Shown here: positions 58,695 through 64,000 of the stretch, piece after piece
How positions within the stretch are numbered: position 1 is the first letter of the stretch
Layout of the letters: each line of letters begins with the position of its first letter
Source: Capillidium heterosporum
Lineage: Eukaryota; Entomophthoromycota; Entomophthoromycetes; Entomophthorales; Capillidiaceae
Assembly: GCA_016630905.1 (NCBI GenBank)
Contig: WBMQ01000003.1
Location: 2,046,001-2,110,000 of the forward strand
Length of the DNA stretch: 64,000 nt
Direction: 5' to 3'
Position numbers and translations under genes: made by a program
Notes under the pieces: generated by a model
Told to the model about the DNA's origin: nothing
The model's input: only the letters and a program-made list of their open reading frames with translations
Databases searched by the model: none

Positions 58695-58755
58695 AGCCTA
58701 CTTAACTAAAAGTTCAAGCTAGTAGTTAAATATTTAATAAAAGTAATTAGCCAAT
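58695..58755 (+). mobile_element. RIP-mutated 3' end of a family-2 LTR
   Basis: Matches the last 60 bases of the intact LTR (56448-56509), for example GAAGTCCGAGCCAGTGGTCA became AAAGTTCAAGCTAGTAGTTA. With the family-2 beginning at about 57068 it suggests that family-1 LTRs were inserted into an older family-2 element. Confidence 0.75.
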
Positions 58756-61063
58756 ACTTACTAAAAGTAGGATTTTATTTAAAGGCTAAGAAATAAAATC
58801 AAGCTGCTAGATAGTGGCTATAGTTAAAAGTAAATTATAATTATAAATAATAACTAAGAGGTAGTAAAGTGAAATATTAATAGAAAAAATAATATTAAAA
58901 AAACAAAAATATTAGATCTATAGCCTAATAATAAGAGTTTTAATAACAAAGGCTACTACAGTTTAAATAATCTTATTTTAGATTAAAATATATCTATTTT
59001 ATTTTAAAAAAGTAGGAATTTATATTTAAAAATACTAAAAATTAAAGTTTAAATACTTATTTTTCTTAAATTATTTTATTTATTATAAAAATCAAACTTA
59101 TAGGCCTAAAGCTTTTCTTTAATTTGAATATTATATTTTAATTATCAATAAATTAGATAAAATATTTACAAAAATTTTTATAATAGAATTTGTTTATAAT
59201 ATTTAATTTAAAGAAATATTTTGGTAAAAAAGTTGTTTAATATATTTTAGACTAGAAATTTGGTTGATTTGTAGACAAATAATATTACTAAATCAAGTTA
59301 TACATTAGAGTTGCTTTTTTTCAACCTATATATATAAATTACCTATTACAAACTTTAAATAATTTTTATAGCTTAACAAATTTAACTTAATACTTTAAAA
59401 TATAAAAACTAATGCTATAACCATTTGAAATAGCAGCATTTAAGTTAGAGTAAAATGAATAGACTTGTATTTTTGATACTTATAGTTACTCCAATAAACT
59501 TTTTAAAGAGTTTCAATAGCTATATCAGTGTTAAGGATAACGACTCTTTTAATTTTTTATCAAAGTTTAACTATAAATTGATATTATAAATGAATTTAAT
59601 GCTAGATAATTTTTTCCATATAATTTTTGATTAATAACTTTATTGATTTAACTTTAACTTTTTCAATAGTTTAAAGACTCTACTATTTCTACATTATAGA
59701 AAAGTAGGATAGCAACTTTTATTTTAACTTTTTAATTTGACAGGTAATTTAGTATTTACAAGGTTTGTACATATTCGCTTCTAATGTTACCCAACTTTAC
59801 ATTTATACCAACATCAGACCTATTTTTATCAGCCCTAATATCAATACCAACTCTTGAACCCAAGATTAATGCTACCATGGCATCAAATACCAACTTGACC
59901 TTTAGCACCACTTTCCTACCAAATAAAATGTTTAAATTACCGTCAAATTGCATAACCTATTTGAAAGCTATTGTATAGCACCAACGTACCAATTCCAAGG
60001 GTTTTAAATGCCTTGAATACTACCATTGATATGAAAACTATAATGGTAAAAACATCCGAGCTCAATTGAGCCAAGTTTTGGACTTTATAGACAGGTAAAC
60101 TACGACTACAAGAAGACAAGCTATATTTTAAGTTTAGTAGGCTTTCTAAATGTGGTTGTAATTTAAACTTTATTAAAAAATTACTGTATTATAATGAAGT
60201 ATAAAATATTTGACCCAAGCACTACTTTTGTTTTATAAGCCATGTATCGTTGTAAGCTAGGGCTTGGCGTAATTTGTTAAATTCCACCACAAAAATATAT
60301 TTGAACCAAATGATAGTATCTCGAAACTTCTTTTAAAAGCCTCTCAACGTAGAGGAAAGTATATTCGTGGCTAACCCTTAGCTAAATTGACCTAAACAGT
60401 TCAATTCTTTGTATATAGTACGAATGATAATAAATAAAAGGCCTTATATAGTATAATATCCCGTAAACTTGTAGAGGGAAGCTTTTGAATTGCTTGCAGA
60501 TAAAACACTAATTAGAGTAAACTGCAAACCTTCTGCAAGATGCGGCTTGTATGAACTTGGAACAGTAGCTTTATTAGCGCACGTTTAGATATACGGTTAA
60601 GTGCAGCACTTATAGATAAATATTAATTAGCTTTAGTTATATCCACTTATAGTACAAGCCTTCGAAAAAGTATAGTTTAAAGTATCAATATGGGATTATT
60701 TTACTAGTTTGGTACTATTTTGTTCCGATAAAATGAGCAATATTTTAGAGCTCTGTTGCTAAAAACTGCCCATTTTATCGAAACATGGTTGAACCTACTT
60801 CCCACCTTCATCAGGCTTCCGATCGGACACCACTATTTTAGAGTGTACAACTCTATGGATAACAATTGATCTAAATCGTTGCAGTTCTAGATCAGAAGAT
60901 GTAGGACTCACGTTGCATTATATAAGGTAAGCCAGCCGATATTCTGCAACCATTATAAAGATGTTGAACCCTAGCTAACGTTAATGTATACATATATATC
61001 TTTAGTTAAATAGTAATATATGCAAGATGTGTAAGTCTAAAACGAGGCGAAACTAATTGGAGT
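58756..61063. other. AT-rich degraded block, then ordinary intergenic DNA
   Basis: To about 59740 the texture is that of RIP-degraded repeats. From there on composition is normal. Short frames on both strands at 59756-59978 show no motif. Nothing else seen until the tyrosinase promoter. Confidence 0.5.
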
Positions 61064-61073
61064 TATATAAAAG
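61064..61073 (+). promoter_or_regulatory. TATA box of the tyrosinase gene
   Basis: TATATAAAAG about 60 bases before the ATG at 61130. Confidence 0.5.
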
Positions 61074-61129
61074 TGAGGGACTATAAATTGACATACTAAA
61101 TCCCAACTTCCATTACAACATTCCAACTT

Positions 61130-62321
61130 ATGAAGCTCCTTTCCATAGTCCTCAGCTTAGCTACCTGCCTCAATCTGATTGTATCAGACTGTGGCACGCC
61201 AAGAGTCCGCAAAGAGATCCGTGAACTTAGTGATGATGAGTACAATCGGTACGTCTCAGCAGTTCTGCAACTCAACTATAGAGACAACCCTGCCAACTTT
61301 AGCAAGTGGGAGGAGTTTGCCAAGCTGCACAACGAAGGTGCTAATTTGGATCATGTCATTCACGGTACGCCAGCCTTTTTACCTTGGCACCGCAAGTTTA
61401 TCCGCGAGTACGAGCTGGCTCTACAAGCGATTGATAGCACCATTATGCTACCTTACTGGGACTGGACTTTGGACGCCGATGAACCCCATCTAAGTCCTGT
61501 ACTGTCGCCACTGTACATGGGTGGTAACGGCAACCACGCCTTGGGCAAAATTTTGGACAATGGACCTTTCAATTATACGCAGTTAAATTATGAGGAGCCA
61601 CATACCCTATGTAGAGATTACAACCAAGGTGATACGATAAGCTCTTTCAACAATTTAATTGATATAAACAACATCCTGGCTAACACTCAGTACTCGACTT
61701 TTGAGGACCAGTTGGCTTCTGCCCATGGTTTTCCTCATGTAAATATAGGAAGCTGGGAGGATTTTGGTGTGTATACTTCGCCTAATGATCCATTGTTCTT
61801 TTTACATCACGCCTTTATCGACTTGATTTGGGCCAAGTGGCAGAGCAATAACCCCAATGCTACTCAGTACGAAGGTATCGAGCAAAACATGGATGTCCAC
61901 GATACTGATCTATTGTACGGGTATAACGATACGGTGGCATCGACTTTTGAATACAGCAGTGGTAACTATTGTTACACTTATCCCAGCTACCCTAGACCAA
62001 TCAGTCCTACGCGAACTAGCAGTATCATGAGACGGGGACCTTATTGCTACTACTTTAGGCTCCAAGACCCAGGTACGCAAACATATAGCTGGCATGAATT
62101 TGGATCAAAGCATAAATAAGTTACAATCGTTGGTCAACGCCTTTAGTCCGGTACTTTCAGTCGTCAAGCCACAGAAGGTATTTATGCTGAAGCCTTTGCC
62201 AGAACGGTGGATCAAGGCTAACAATTTGGATTTGAACAAGGTAAGAAACTTGCAGGCTAAACAGAATAAGTTGAGAGGACTGATTGCCAAGTTAAACCCT
62301 ATAGCCGATAAGTTGGGGTAG
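61130..62321 (+). CDS. secreted tyrosinase (type-3 copper monooxygenase)
   Basis: Oxidises phenols to quinones, used for melanin or cross-linking. Exons 61130-62021 and 62059-62321 with a 37-bp GT-AG intron give 384 residues; without the splice the frame would end at 62119. Signal peptide 1-19 (MKLLSIVLSLATCLNLIVS). Copper A ligands: H67 (KLHNEG), H78 (IHGTPAFLPWH) and H87. Copper B ligands: H199 and H203 (HGFPH) and H226 or H227 (FFLHHAFID). The core ends near residue 270, followed by a Tyr/Pro/Ser-rich stretch and a basic helical C-terminus. It has the short secreted type of domain order. Confidence 0.93.
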
Positions 62322-63646
62322 TCTGGTGGAATAAACTGATATTATTATATTTTATTATATTTTTTGGAGGATGGGTGATAGGGTGATATAGTGATATATA
62401 CGCTTTGGTTTCTAATTGAAGATTATAGCAAGTAAAAATATGTAGGTAGACAACCAATAACAATGATTAGATGTTGAAAGTTAGTTGGAATCTAGCCATC
62501 TGTTTGGTATCCGACTTTTATCCAAATTTATTGTAAATGAAACCAATACAAGTAGGAAAATAAATTTAGTAGAATTTCCTACTTGCGGAAGATCAACTTA
62601 TGGGAAATTTCTCAAGTTGGCCAATTACATTTTTTAATTTTACAAGCTATTGGAGTTCCTTCATAGGACGTACTACTTTGCTTCCACAGGTGAGGCATTT
62701 TAATAGGCAAGTGCTTGAAACTAGAGTGCGTTAGGTTCCTCTAGGAAGAGTATTCGGTTAAAAGGTTTATTTATATCATATGTGATAAATATGCCAATAT
62801 AGAAGATATTATAAGCTTGCAGATGTACACGTTGCCTTTATTACAATGAACTAGTTTAGCAGTAACTTGGATTGTACAGTTTATAATGCAGCTGATCGTA
62901 AAACCTTTAGTTCTGTGACTGACTTTCCTCACTCCAACAGCTAATCCAATCAACCTTTTGCTTTAATTGGAAGGTGTAGCTTAAGGCCTGAGAAACTAGG
63001 TAATTTGAATTCGCCGAATGGATGTTCTCATTTAATAGCTTGTTTTGCAATCAATCGCTAGGCTTAAAATCGTCTACTGATTTAACCTCAATGTGAAGAC
63101 GAAACGAAAGGAGAAACAGCTGTGTCAATATATTGCAGTTTCTGGTGGCAATTGCATAGCTGAAATCATTTGGATAGCCTATAGTAGTTGAAAGGTGGTT
63201 CTGAGTCCGCTACTGTTGGTTGGGAAAGTTGACGATGGGATATTAGTTGTTCAGGAAGTCCAGGCATATCTTTAAAAGGTTTATTGGGAAAAGCTGCCTA
63301 GATTATGTGAGCAATTAGTGCAAATCAAATTCTCAAATGGATTTGTGAAACTTCTTTGATTCAGTGGCGATTGGAAAGGTATAAATTCCAGTGTCGTCCT
63401 TTAGCCTAGCCATTTTATCTTTGATCAAAATCACCTTTTTACTTTATTTGCAACTACGACTACAGCTGAATTCTAGCTTCAAACAACCTATCCTTTAACT
63501 AAATATAGCTTTCCAAGCGACTTCATTTTAAACACTCGTACCATAGACACTATAGATCTCCCCTTCTATTTATTATAAATACATTCGCCACGTATCAACA
63601 TTGATTGAATTACAGCGCTTAGACAAGTTTACATAGGTAACCAGAG
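62322..63646. other. intergenic, nothing recognised
   Basis: No gene on either strand that I can support. A minus-strand frame at 62771-62953 is motif-free. The 3' part holds the promoter of the carrier gene. Confidence 0.5.
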
Positions 63647-64000
63647 ATGGCTATAAACACAAACGCCTACGCTTCGACCGCCAAGAGCCTGCCTTTGTTT
63701 TATAAACCAAATTTGAACCGTCCTATCCATCGACCCTCTAAGGCGGAAGTTAATGAGGTTAAAAGTAGCAAAGCCGTCAACTACCGGGGCTGGAGGCACA
63801 GCTTGGCAGGGGCTGGCGCTGGCTTAGTTGCTTCCATCGTAACTTGCCCTTTGGATCTCATCAAGACGCGACTGCAGCTACAAAGTAGTGTCGCTAACGT
63901 CTCAACTTCAAGCTCGGTCTACCGTGGGACTTTAAGTAAAATAGTTTGATTTAATGGCTAAACTAACGCACTAAATAGGCTCGTTATCCAAAATATTCCA
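63647..64000 (+). CDS. mitochondrial carrier family protein, 5' part (runs off right edge)
   Basis: Inner-membrane solute carrier. Exon 1 is 63647-63935. The intron 63936-63978 has GT-AG and a CTAAC branch site 13 bases before the acceptor. Exon 2 begins at 63979 and is cut by the window edge. After a 45-residue N-terminus, the first repeat starts with WRHSLAGAGAGLVASIVTCP and the carrier signature PLDLIKTRLQLQ (PxDxxKxRxQ), then SSVYRGTLSSLSKIF across the splice. The sequence around the signature is most like the NAD/folate/pyrimidine carriers; the substrate cannot be fixed from one third of the protein. Confidence 0.88.

Noticed and set aside
59756-59978. Overlapping 64-65-codon frames on both strands, possible relic of the secreted repeat family
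   Set aside because: No signal peptide and no 16-residue rhythm can be shown.
62022-62119. Frameshift near the end of the tyrosinase
   Set aside because: A 37-bp intron (62022-62058) with a pyrimidine-rich acceptor explains the change of frame.

Overview
This window is nuclear DNA of a low-GC filamentous-type fungus. The evidence is a set of genes broken by many short GT-AG introns (mostly 35-100 bp, some with CTAAC-like branch sites), fungal gene families (GH18 chitinase, tyrosinase, Kelch membrane protein, F-BAR/SH3 protein, Sel1 proteins), LTR retrotransposons, and very AT-rich blocks in which copies of intact repeats can be read with almost only C-to-T and G-to-A changes, as left by repeat-induced point mutation (RIP). 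I cannot place the phylum from sequence alone. The MLKL-like/Sel1 pseudokinase and the Kelch membrane protein would fit an early-diverging lineage, but that is inference.

Layout. 1-24 kb is gene-rich: XPB/Ssl2 helicase (minus strand, cut by the left edge), a bHLH regulator, a WRKY/GCM1-type zinc-finger protein, an NTF2-like protein, eIF2-beta, a secreted GH18 chitinase, a small mitochondrial assembly-type protein, tRNA-Leu(AAG), an MLKL-like pseudokinase with Sel1 repeats, an oxidoreductase-like (OXLD1-type) protein and a tiny coiled-coil protein. 25-26.3 kb holds the ruin of an FHA-domain protein kinase (Rad53/CHK2/Mek1 type). 27-42.3 kb has mostly minus-strand genes: a Kelch membrane protein, a SAM-domain protein with WG/GW repeats that resemble an Argonaute hook, and an F-BAR/SH3 protein, plus an unrecognised plus-strand gene and a DHRS12-like short-chain dehydrogenase.

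44-60 kb is accessory. Three related secreted proteins (two built from, or resembling, 32-residue double repeats, and one short remnant) flank a 4-kb DDE transposon with TA target duplications. The transposon carries a solo LTR in one of its introns. Two more solo LTRs with perfect 5-bp target duplications (55.6-56.5 kb and 57.6-58.3 kb) sit among RIP-degraded relics of the same families. The right end returns to ordinary genes: a tyrosinase and the start of a mitochondrial carrier.

Several conserved genes (eIF2-beta, chitinase, dehydrogenase twice) need one base removed to stay in frame, and others need a shift in disordered tails. Assembly indels are the simplest explanation, but this should be checked. 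The strongest candidates for new biology are the secreted repeat family, the SAM-WG/GW protein, the MLKL-like Sel1 pseudokinase, and the LTRs that carry a conserved open reading frame up to their 3' end.
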